Part shown: positions 49,460 to 59,498 of the stretch, in pieces | Layout of the letters: each line of letters begins with the position of its first letter | Numbering within the stretch: position 1 is the stretch's first letter | Assembly (NCBI GenBank): GCA_902805475.1 | Contig: CADCSX010000006.1 | Span: forward strand, 1,364,001 to 1,428,000 | Reading direction: 5' to 3' | Length of the DNA stretch: 64,000 bases | Origin: Entonaema liquescens | Lineage: Eukaryota; Ascomycota; Sordariomycetes; Xylariales; Xylariaceae | Notes under the pieces: model-generated | Databases searched by the model: none | The model's input: the letters and a program-made list of their open reading frames with translations, nothing else | What the model was told of the DNA's origin: nothing | Program-made: the position numbers and the translations under genes

Positions 49460-50479
49460 ATGGCACACAAGAACTCTGCGGTGGCCGACGAGCCTATTCA
49501 AGTGCTCTTCGCCCTTCAAGACAAGTTTGACTTGTTGGACTTTGTAGGCACCCTAGAGGTCCTCGACTGGGCTCGCCACGATAAAAACGATGAGAGTATG
49601 TTAACTACCTGTGCATTCATGCCTAGTCTGCAAACCACCTCTCCCTTACTTGTATGCTAAGAGAGGTTTTGTTTGTAGATACTAAAGCCTTTGATTGCAC
49701 AATTGTTGCCTCCGAGCCGAAGGTCTTATCACAGCAAGGTGTTATCATTGGCGCCCAGATCAACTACAAGGAAGCCCATGAACGCCTTGATGATTTCGAT
49801 ATTCTCGTCGTGGTGGGCAGCGTCGATAGCGATGCCATCCTGAAAGAGCACTCTGAACCCATACCCATCATCGAGGCTTTCGCAGAACTTCAGAGGAAGG
49901 ACTATACTCGAGAGCGCACACTTATGTCTGTCTGCACTGGGGCCCTCTTCCTAGCTGAGGCAGGCATCCTAGCAGGATTATCTGCCACTACTCACGCAGA
50001 CTACATGACCAAGTTCGAAATCGTGTGTAGCAATGCGGCACAGCGTGACCTGCAAGAACGAACCGACGTCGTAGAAGACGCTCGATACGTCGTGAACAAC
50101 CTTCGCTTCGACCTTGGAGACGAGGACGAGAATCCATATATCCGTCGCAAGTCGGACGCTGGCAGACGCCCCTCTGCAGCTCGGTACGTTTACATTTACG
50201 TCTAAGCTACATATACCTCTTTCATTTGCTAATTAGTTATACAGAAAGGGCAGTGTGTCATACAAGGGCTCGAACGGCCGCCGTGAGTCCATTGCGCGTC
50301 GTGCCGCGATGCGTCTTGGGGGTCTTCGGGTCATTACGGCGGGGGGAATATCTGCTGGCATAGATGCAGCTCTGTATCTAGTCAGCATTCTGGTCGATGA
50401 AGATGCCGCGAATGAAGTCGCCCGCTTCATGCAGCATGAGTGGGTTAAGGGTACCGTTGTTGACGGTATTGACGTTTAG
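49460..50479 (+). CDS. DJ-1/PfpI family protein (isonitrile hydratase-like) with a basic insertion
   Basis: The exons are 49460-49595, 49679-50183 and 50245-50479, giving 291 residues. The class I glutamine-amidotransferase fold shows as IQVLFALQDKFDLLDFVGTL at the N-terminus and the nucleophile elbow LMSVCTGALFLAEAG, with Cys131 in the expected place. Then come LSATTHADYM and the closing ITAGGISAGIDAALYLVS. This resembles isonitrile hydratases and AraC-type regulators' DJ-1 domains; the reaction is not known. Between the elbow and the last block there is a long Arg/Ser/Lys-rich insertion (roughly residues 185-235) interrupted by the second intron. Relatives lack this segment as far as I know; it may be disordered or a targeting element. 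Confidence 0.88.
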
Positions 50480-50989
50480 GGATAAGAGCCCGAGATGGAG
50501 GGGTTAATGCACATGTGGACGGATGTGTCAAAATCTTGCTCGACACCTAACAAAAGAAGTAAAATAAGCTTAAAAAAATAGCCCTGAATTTATATTTTCA
50601 CCAGTTCGAATTCAATGAAATGCCTACTCATCCCCATGAGCTTGAAACTTAGGTAAAGACATATATACATACATAATTACCTAAAATACCCACATGAGAT
50701 AGGTAAGTTTACGTAGCTACATTTTATAGTGGGCATTTTAAATATTTGCAGGGACACAAAATTGATATGGACGGAGGCAGTTAACCTAGTGGACCTCAAT
50801 TGGGTCTCTATCGGAGGAGAGGTGGGTCCTCAAAGTCGGAATTTTCATTTTCACTCGCCGATGTTGAGAACGAATTGAAGGCTTCGATGCATGTGCCAAA
50901 TTCGAGATAACCTATATTGTGGACGACCTTGTATAGAGTTCTACATCTCTACATCTCTACATCTCTTCCGCAGTCGCTATTAAAGCAAA
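50480..50989. promoter_or_regulatory. Spacer and promoter of the uL23m gene
   Basis: About 0.5 kb with no gene. A CTACATCT tandem repeat (three copies, 50941-50964) lies 26 bases before the uL23m ATG, probably in the 5' leader. TAGGTA words occur near 50650 and 50700. Confidence 0.5.
50941..50964. repeat. CTACATCT tandem repeat in a 5' leader
   Basis: Three exact 8-base copies stand just upstream of the uL23m start. Confidence 0.85.
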
Positions 50990-51592
50990 ATGGCGACCAA
51001 GTTTTTCCGTATAGGGAAGAAACAAGTCTTCTTGTATGCGCTCTTTAGTTACATAGCTATTTCTTGACTTCTCAGCTAATATTCATCCTAATGTAGACCG
51101 GATCACACGGTCGCCTTCATACGACCGCGGGACAACCAGCCAGCAAACTTTGCGACCTTTAGGGTACCTCTAACGTTCAACAAGTTAGATATCCGCGACT
51201 ACCTACTACATGCATATAATGTACCTGTGCGAGGTGTGCGATCGCATCTGACACAGCGCCGGCCGCGACAGTCCAAGATGCACCACCGCATCTACCGACC
51301 GCCGCCCGTCAAGACGATGACGGTAGAGCTGCACCAGCCATTCGTATGGCCCGAGCCCCCGGAGGACATATCGGCGTGGAACCCACCAATCGTGGAGAAA
51401 CGACATCAACAGGTTGAGCAGCGAGAGAAGTGGCAGAAAACCGCCGAGAAGACTGGCATGCTCCCGCTAAGAGACGAGCAAGGTGCCTCGAAAGCTAGGA
51501 TTGCATTCAAGGAGGAGGCAAAGAGGTTACTAGAAACTGGAAAGTGGGAGAACCATAGGAATATAGACCCGAGGTTTAAGGATAAGAAATAA
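50990..51592 (+). CDS. MRP20: Mitochondrial large-subunit ribosomal protein uL23m
   Basis: A component of the mitochondrial 54S large subunit near the polypeptide exit tunnel. The exons are 50990-51033 and 51097-51592, giving 179 residues. Joining across the intron gives KKQVFLPDHTVAFIRPRDNQ, followed by FATFRVPLTFNKLDIRDYLL, the uL23 core (beta strand, DIRDYL helix), then VRGVRSHLTQ with the tunnel loop. The C-terminal half, with HQPFVWPEPPEDISAWN and a Lys/Glu-rich helix to KDKK, is the fungal extension. A short basic N-terminus could serve as mitochondrial targeting. It is convergent with the MT-A70 gene (231 bases between ends). Confident family, symbol by analogy with yeast Mrp20. Confidence 0.88.
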
Positions 51593-51823
51593 ATCTGAGG
51601 GTCGTGAAGACGAAACGAAAAAGTAAAAGCTTGAGTCCCCAAGCATCAAAGGGAAAATGGTCAATGGTTAGGGACTTTATTCTATAGGCATGATAGAGAG
51701 GATAGCTGTACGACTATGGAAGATCCAGACCACAACTTGCGTGTACAATACATATTTTGCAAATCAAGCAGAAGACGGTTCTGAGGCATAGTATTACTAC
51801 TTTGTTTTATACTAACTATGCCC

Positions 51824-52903
51824 TTATATATCTTCTGCTATATCTAACCAGTGATGGCTTTGCTGAAAATATAAGACCTCGTTTCCCCAACTCCACCAGC
51901 CTGCGGTAAGATTCCTCGCAAATACCTCCAATCCGATATAATTTTCTGGTAGTATGCTCCGAAACACAGGCTTTAGGTTTGGTTTTCTCGAGTGGATATC
52001 TGGAACCCCTAGAATCACCTTACTTGGAATCGGAACTTTTAACGTACTGTTTCTCTTCCTACACAACAACAACCGCTCCCACGGTTTTCTCCACTGCGCT
52101 TCTAAGTCGATGACTGGATCCCCGGAACCGGTGATCTTCAGCCAGGACCATTCACCAACAAGTTCCAAGCCCCATTCAGAGAAGATCCCATGGGGAGATG
52201 TTAGTAAATCATTAACTACAGCTTTATTAGTGACCCATATAGCCAAGATACCGTCTGCTTTCAAGTGTGACGCAACAGGTATCCGAGTTAATAAATCCCT
52301 GACTTCTTGTGTGTTATATGCAATAGTATAGCTATTCTGCTTCCGTTTTACAGATCGACTTGGCCATGGCGGGTCAAGAATTATCAAGTCGAACATGGGA
52401 GCGTCGGCAATAAAGACTTCTCGCTGAGACTCTATAGTTCCTAGGAGATAGTGTGATTGATCTGGAATAAGACAGTCTGATGCCACATCGGCCGGCTCGT
52501 CCGAAGTTCGCTTCCTCTTTTGTGCCTCTTTAATATCTGACTTGTCATTGTGAATTTTACCTGTATCTTTTACAACACGTGGTAAGCACCATGGTCCATT
52601 GCAGTCCTGCTTGGCCTTTTCAAGTGCTGACCTAACAGTTTCTTGAGTCATTAGTTCGGCTATGCTTGCAGATGGTGTTGTCGACTGTCCCAAGCCTTTC
52701 TTCTTGGGTTCGGGTATTTCCCATGGTGTTTCTATTGGGTTGGAAGATATAATACGTTTTCTAAGGACTTGTCCTGGTAATAGTTGAGCTTCTTCAATAG
52801 AACGTGGAAGGTCCATAAGAATAACAGATTGATCTGAGCTCTCAAACAGCACACAAGATTCAGAAAGATGCGAATCTTCCTTGGGATCTTCCCTGGGAGA
52901 CAT
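51824..52903 (-). CDS. MT-A70 family N6-adenine methyltransferase (METTL4-like)
   Basis: An S-adenosylmethionine-dependent methyltransferase that methylates N6 of adenine in RNA or DNA; METTL4 relatives act on snRNA or DNA. It has one exon and 359 residues. The catalytic motif DPPW is at 177-180 (FDLIILDPPWPSRS). The flanking MT-A70 stretches are HLKADGILAIWVTNK, LELVGEWSWLKITGSG, PWERLLLCRK and NLTAGWWSWGNEVLYFQ. The N-terminal third is polar with a Lys/Arg cluster (KRKR, about 129-132) that could be a nuclear signal. No METTL3-type zinc fingers are present. It lies convergent to uL23m and divergent from the channel gene at 54342. Class is certain; whether the substrate is RNA or DNA is open. 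Confidence 0.9.
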   Translation of the reverse strand: MSPREDPKEDSHLSESCVLFESSDQSVILMDLPRSIEEAQLLPGQVLRKRIISSNPIETPWEIPEPKKKGLGQSTTPSASIAELMTQETVRSALEKAKQDCNGPWCLPRVVKDTGKIHNDKSDIKEAQKRKRTSDEPADVASDCLIPDQSHYLLGTIESQREVFIADAPMFDLIILDPPWPSRSVKRKQNSYTIAYNTQEVRDLLTRIPVASHLKADGILAIWVTNKAVVNDLLTSPHGIFSEWGLELVGEWSWLKITGSGDPVIDLEAQWRKPWERLLLCRKRNSTLKVPIPSKVILGVPDIHSRKPNLKPVFRSILPENYIGLEVFARNLTAGWWSWGNEVLYFQQSHHWLDIAEDI

Positions 52904-54341
52904 GATTCCTCGGTACTCCTAACGAGAACTCAAACCCCTATCTCTTTAGTTTATCTGTGCCGCTTTGCCGCTTTGCTGTATGGCCGTATGGCCGTATTCT
53001 TGAGAAGCCACACTGAGACTTGTACAATTGTAAATCTCAACCCCTGCAGATCTTGGATGAGGCCACAAAGAGATCAATAAGAAGCATAGACCTCTTATCC
53101 CATAACTACTGTAAATTTCTAGGTCGAGTTTTGATGATGATGTGTTTCTTGGCTTCGGCTTAGTCAATTACACCAAGTTCTGCAAGCCAAGGTTTTGTTT
53201 CTTGGTTCAAGACCGGAGCTGGCTGGCTCATGCTTGCTTCGTCAGCTGCTCCACCGAAGAACTAAGACCTACTTTTGGTCTTTGGATGTTGTCACCTTGA
53301 GCAATAATTCGTTATCATGTTCTAAGGATACCCCAGCCTCAACGTAACCTAAATGCGACCAGTCGTGAGCCTAATAAGAGTAATAATTGGAAGCATAGCT
53401 TGTAACCGCTTTGAATATTATTTCATGTCTGCGCCTCTTTCAAAGAAAAAAATATGGATATAAAATAAAACAGCCGCGCGTGAGCCGGACCCAATCAAAG
53501 CCGGTATATCCCGTAGCTTTTCGGAAAGATGAAGCGTCTAGCAATAACGGCACAGCGGCAACAATGATAAAAGAAAGTTGGACCTTATCAAGTGGGACGT
53601 TTCAGGGGTTTTGTGTTGCCAAGTCATTTAGAGCAGGCGCCTCTGACATCAGTCTCTTAAAATTTTGGTGTAGAACCATGAAGCGAGCGCATTCATTGGT
53701 TGTAAGAGTGAGGGAGCATACCCACTTGTGGGGAGGTCTGCAGATACTGTTGTACCATTTCCCGGTGACGGTACCTCAAATTAAGCTTGCATGTGCTACC
53801 GCATTACGTGTACCTGTGTCGCGTTATAGTACATGGTCAATCTCCATTCAAGTTTTAAGGGAAGTTGACGCATCGTGCAAAGTCCCATCAAATCGATAGA
53901 GCTTCTAAATTCAATCTAGCCGCCAGTTTCTCCTTGTCTACCCATTCAATTATTCCAAGTTCCTTTTTACATGACGACCTGAACTTCGACAATGCCGTTG
54001 TTCCTCTCCTGTGAATCAATTCCTACGCATCTATTCCTATACTTACCTCATATTGTCCTGTTTGTTCAGTTCACAATAAAACTTCCATAGTATTCACTAT
54101 TAGTTACATGTACCTACAACCTACAACCTACAACCTACAACGCATGCATACCTGTAGTATCTACCTATCTAATCGTCATCGTCATTGTCAACATACTAGT
54201 TTCGCGACCCCACGCAATTCTTAAGTTTAAATCTCTACTATTCCCTCTCTTTATTCGTTTATATTGAGACTGCGTATGAGGTCGACACTACAACAAGTAT
54301 CTTGTTGGATTTTAGGTCGTTATCCGACCTAGAGGGATAGC
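52904..54341. promoter_or_regulatory. Divergent region, MT-A70 gene / CSC1-type channel gene
   Basis: About 1.4 kb. A 162-codon frame at 53411-53899 has no recognisable domain and I do not call it. The region holds a CTACAAC tandem repeat (54114-54141) and ends in the leader of the channel gene. Confidence 0.5.
54114..54141. repeat. CTACAAC tandem repeat
   Basis: Four exact 7-base copies lie about 200 bases upstream of the channel gene start. Confidence 0.9.
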
Positions 54342-57300
54342 ATGGCGGAGTCAGGGGGTAAGTTACAATGACGATGCCATTATACCAATTGGTTTCATGT
54401 CTCCTTTACGTATGGTGCTAATAAGTATTATCTAGATCAGGGCACAGCCCAGCGTAACCAGGGCATTACCCTGATAGCTTTTATTACTGCTCTGAACGTC
54501 TCGTTGATCGTCTTTGGCGTTCAGACGGGATTCTTCTTGTTATTAAGAAATAAGCTATCTAGGATATTGTATGCGACCCCCAGCCTATTCTTTTGTTAAA
54601 CGCCATGCTAATAAGTTATTCTCTAATAGCAAGCCTAAAACATACCTTGTACCAGAACGAGAACGAACGGAATCTCCACCTAGTAGCCCATGGGGTTTGG
54701 TTAGTACCGTATTCCGCTTCCCGGATCGCGAAGTCATTAAGAAATGTGGTCTCGATGCCTACTTCTTTCTCCGATACCTACAAACCCTGCTCGTCATCTT
54801 TATACCTATGGCCGTTATTATAATCCCAATCCTAGTACCAGTTAATTACGTTGGCGGACTTAGCCGCAACTTCTCGGCGAATACTACCGATAATGGCTCA
54901 AACATTAACTCTACCGATCCCCAGGGTGCTGATTATAGCGACCCTAGCGCTCCGAAATCCAACATTACCGGCTTAGATACCTTAGCATGGGGCAATGTGA
55001 GAAAAGACCAGACTAACAGATACTGGGCTCATCTCATCATGGCTGTCTTGGTTATCATATGGGTATGCGGTGTCTTCTTCGCCGAGTTAAGGGTTTATAT
55101 CAAAGTCCGCCAGGATTGGTTAACGACAGCTGAACACCGTCTACGAGCTTCCGCGACAACTGTCTTAGTAAGCGGTATTCCTGACAAATGGTTGAACGAA
55201 GAGGCTCTCAGGGGATTGTTCGATGTTTTCCCCGGAGGACTTCGAAACGTATGGCTTACGCGAGATTTGACACACCTCTTAGAGAAGATTTCCAAGCGTG
55301 ACATAATCCACAAACAGTTAGAGGAAGCCCAGACAGAACTGATCCGTATGACGAAGAAAGCACAGCTGAAGAAGAGGGAGGCAGACGAAAAACAGGCGCG
55401 CAAAGCATCTAAATCGCACCGACCCACAAAAGGCGAGAGACAGGAGCGCCAAAAGAAGGAAGACGACGCTGCAAAACTGCAAGCTGAAGGCGGCCAAGGT
55501 ATAAGCAGCGGTGATCGGCACGAAGTCGCACACGATTTAGGCGACGCCGAGGCTGAGGTCGAGGTTAAGACTGAACATCACGATGACCATAGGCCATCTA
55601 CAGGGCGCAGCTTTGTGACGAGCGGGTTCTCAAAAATAACTGGCGGATTTGGAAAGGGTGTTGATGCGATGGGTAAGACTGGACATGAGATACTCGGAGG
55701 TGCTAAGAATATCTCGCATGGCATCGATAATCAAATCGAAACGACAAATGGCTTCGTGACAATAGGACCGTCACAGGGCCCTTCGTCCTCTTCCCCTACG
55801 CGAGGACCGGACAACCGTCGTGTCCAGCTGCCGGACGAGAAAGACCTTCCTAGGCCGTCAACCCAAAACTCAAATCACCCCCGTGGATCTGAAGAACCTG
55901 TAATGGGCCCTCCTGCATCGCAAACAGTTCATTACCGCAATGGCTCTTCCATTTCCCAGGATACTATGTTAAAGGGAGAAAGTGTAGAGATGCGTCATTT
56001 TGGAAATACCACTCGCAAAGCCGATACCCTTGAGGACATGCAACAACATGAAACCATACGATGGTATCAGTTTTGGAAGCCCCCAGCCGGTGGATATGTG
56101 TCGCCGGTCCCTCAGGGATATGAAGGTGATGACTTTCCATTCAAGAAGGAGAAGACATTCTTAGAGAAGTTGAAGTCATTCATCCCATTTGTTGGTGGCG
56201 CGGAGCTCGAGCCGATAGAATATCCTAAGGCCTACAATGAGGAATGGCAAGATGATAAGGATGGTGGAGCAGAATGGGAAAAATGGGTTAAGAAATCCAA
56301 GCGTCCAACTCATCGTCTTGCCATCTTTGAATGGACACCTGCTTGGCTGCCTGGTCTTCCTTTTCTCAACAAGAAAGTTGATACTATCTACTGGTGTAGA
56401 CAGGAATTAGCAAGGTTAAATTTGGAGATCGACACCGACCAGAAGAACCCAGAGCGGTACCCGCTGATGAAATCAGCTTTTATTCAATTTAATCACCAAG
56501 TCGCCGCGCATATGGCTTGCCAGAGTGTCACCCATCATATTCCGCGACATATGGCCCCTCGTACCGTGGAAATATCTCCTAATGATGTTCTCTGGGAAAA
56601 CATGGCCATCAGCTGGTGGTCTGAGTGGCTTCGGACTGCCGCCGCCGTGGCTTTTGTCGCTGGCATGATTCTACTCTGGGCGTTCCCCGTTGCCTTCACT
56701 TCCTCGATTTCTCAAGTTAGCACGCTGACAGACACCTTTCCCTGGTTGAGTTTCATTGACGATAACAAAACTGTCCACAATATCATCTCCGGTGTTACTG
56801 GTGTTCTGCCAGCTGTTCTGCTTGCTCTACTTCTCTGGTTGGTTCCGATCATCATGGGTTTCCTTGCTGGCTTTAAAGGAGCCAAGACCGGATCTCAGAA
56901 GACGGAAACGGTCCAGAAATTCTATTTCGCGTTTCTCTTCGTCCAGGTATTCTTGGTCGTCTCCTTGGCTTCAGGGGTCTTGCAAACGCTTGATTACCTT
57001 GCGAACAACCCGACTGGAATTGCGGATCTCTTAGCAGAAAACCTACCCAAGGCCGCTAACTATTTCTTCTCCTACATGATTCTTCAGGCACTCAGTGTGA
57101 GCTCCGGTACTTTACTACAGATCGGAGCTCTCATTAATTGGTACATCATCGCGAGAATTATGAATAAGACGGCCCGAAACAAGTGGTTCACTAATACTAA
57201 GCTGCCTGAAGTGAACTGGGGAACGACCTTTCCTGTCTATACGAATTTCGCCTGTATCGCGCTAATTTATTCAGTTGTCGCCCCTATCATCTCTATCTTC

Positions 57301-58239
57301 GCTATCATCACATTTAGTCTCCTGTGGATGGCGAACAGATACGCTATGATATACGTGAACCGCTTCACAATCGATACCGGCGGTGTACTATATCCACAGG
57401 CCATCAACCAAACCTTCACAGGGCTTTACGTGATGGAGTTGTGTCTTGTCGGTCTGTTTTTCCTTGTCAGAGACGAGAATGGCGAGGTCGCATGTGCACC
57501 GCAAGCTATCATTATGATTATCTCCATCTTCCTCACCGGCATATACCAAATTCTCTTGAATCAGTCCTTTGGGCCATTATTTCGGTACTTGCCGATTACC
57601 TTTGAAGATGAGGCGGTTCTGCGAGATGAAGCGTTCCAACGTGCTCAGGAACGCCGCCTAGGCTTTGCTGATCGTGACGACGATGGATCAGACAAGGAGG
57701 ACTTGCCGAGGCACGAGGGTGGGAGCCAGAACAATTCCATGGACGGCGCCGATGATAAGACGGGACGAGGTAATAAATTTACGAATTTTAAACCTGTTAA
57801 GGGCATTGTCCACGCTAGTACTTGGGCAGCTCGTGGCGGTAAAAATACTTACGATCGTACTTTTGGGAAGGCTGAGAAGGGGCTCAAGAATGTCAACAAA
57901 TATCGTGAAGAGCGTCGACAAAAGGACCTTGAAGCACAGAGGGCTATCGGCGAGGCTCTGTATGGTGGGTTCCACGATGAAATCGAGGATCTCATGCCTG
58001 AGGAAAGAGACGTACTCGTTAAGCGTGCGTTCATGCATTCGGCCTTGCGTGCAAAACGGCCGACTGTATGGATTCCTCGTGACGACCTAGGTGTGAGTGA
58101 CGATGAAATTAGAAGAACGAGGGAGTTCAGTGAACACATTTGGATTTCCAACGAGGGCACGGCACTCGACAGTAAAGTGCGGGTTGTATACGGCCGCGCG
58201 CCTCCAGACTTCTCGGAGCTAGATATTATCACTCTCTAA
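54342..58239 (+). CDS. Calcium-permeable stress-gated cation channel, CSC1/OSCA/TMEM63 family
   Basis: A polytopic channel opened by membrane tension or hyperosmotic stress. The exons are 54342-54357, 54448-54568 and 54630-58239, giving 1248 residues. The first coding exon has 16 bases; exon 2 encodes transmembrane helix 0 (LIAFITALNVSLIVFGVQTG, about 14-33). The joined reading SRIFKPKTYLVPERERTES is the family pattern at the start of exon 3. The first cytosolic domain contains VLVSGIPDKWLNEEALRGLF. A long charged and disordered insert (about 285-540), first Lys/Glu-rich and then Ser/Pro-rich, precedes the core helices. Those include MAISWWSEWLRTAAAVAFVA and LLQIGALINWYIIARIMNKT. The cytosolic C-terminus is acidic/basic and ends in an acidic motif. 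The frame of exon 3 extends upstream past the splice site, but that part is intronic. Confidence 0.9.
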
Positions 58240-59498
58240 AAGAGGAGAGGCATGTGAACTGAAATGTACATAGAAAACATACGACGGAATGACCAAGGTT
58301 GGAGTTCGTTGCATAGCCGGCGGAGAGGTATACCCCATGTTGCATCAGGCCTTTAATAGAACTTCCTAAATAGATAGGCCTTCTGATTTCTGGATACTAT
58401 CTGATATACTTTTGACATACAGGGTCAAGGTACGATGTGATATGAGCTAAAGTCGAAAATAAGCGTTTCCAATGTGATTTTGGGTTTCCAATAAACACGT
58501 TTTATTTCCTGTAGAGCAGTTTACCCGCGAAGCTTAAGCGTTTAACAATACGAATTAGCACGTACATATGCAACACTAAACCGTCATAGTGGCTATATTT
58601 AGGATATTGGAATATTTATGCTCTGCTCTCTGTTCTGCGCACTGTAAGTCTATATGAGATCTGAATAGTTTATACTGTATAGATATCTCTTAGATGTACC
58701 TAAGATAACGGCTTCACTGCGGAGCCACCCGGCGGGGGGTAACACCTAACTCTAAAGACGTGACAGGTAGACAGGGGTATAGGAATCTGCCAAGAACCAA
58801 ATTCTAGCGCGATCGGTCGACTTCGTAAACTGTACAATACCTTACATATGCAGATACCTACCTAGGTACTGTAGTAGTAGAGCTGATACGATAACAAGGG
58901 GTACTTGTTCCTCTTCTCTCTCTCTCTCTCTCTCTCTCCCCCTTCTACTGTCTTCTATTACTTGTCTTTCTTTTCCTTTTTCCCGATGTCTCGGACGGTA
59001 CGACATTCATCATAATTCCTTCTTTTCCGGTCTCGACTTAATACTACCTACTTTTCTCTAATAAAGAACGTATTAGTCCTTAAATCCGAGTACGGCTCTG
59101 TAAGATCAGTGCAACAAGCCAAAGCAGCGCCGCAAGATCAGCGTCAGCAACAGTTTTCAGCTAGAAGATCATCCCTCGCACCATTCTACTCCTTTAAGTG
59201 GTACTAAGTACCCATTACGCTCGTTTAAATCCATCCTTCAACCGTGCTCGGTGGCGTTTCATTTACAGCCACGAAACGGGTTAAAGCAACAGGATCCCAC
59301 GACGGCTTCGTCGCAATACAAGATAGTAATTTATTCCAGTTACCTGGCACACCTGCAGACCGTATAAAAGCAGAACGCTAGCTAGAACTTCCCGCGCCGA
59401 GGACTAAATTCAGGCGAAAGCCAACAGACCAATACCTTGCGAAGTTAACCGAGTTGATGTATTTCGAGACACAATAGCGATAGGAGGATACGCGCAAG
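58240..59498. other. Spacer between channel gene and TM9 gene
   Basis: About 1.26 kb without a gene. It has an exact TACCTAGGTA (58859-58868), a CT dinucleotide repeat (58915-58938) and pyrimidine-rich DNA. The right part should hold the promoter and leader of the TM9 gene. Confidence 0.5.
58915..58938. repeat. CT dinucleotide microsatellite
   Basis: About twelve CT units in a row. Confidence 0.9.

Noticed and set aside
53411..53899. A 162-codon frame upstream of the channel gene
   Set aside because: No domain, unusual composition and no supporting splice or start context; treated as spacer.
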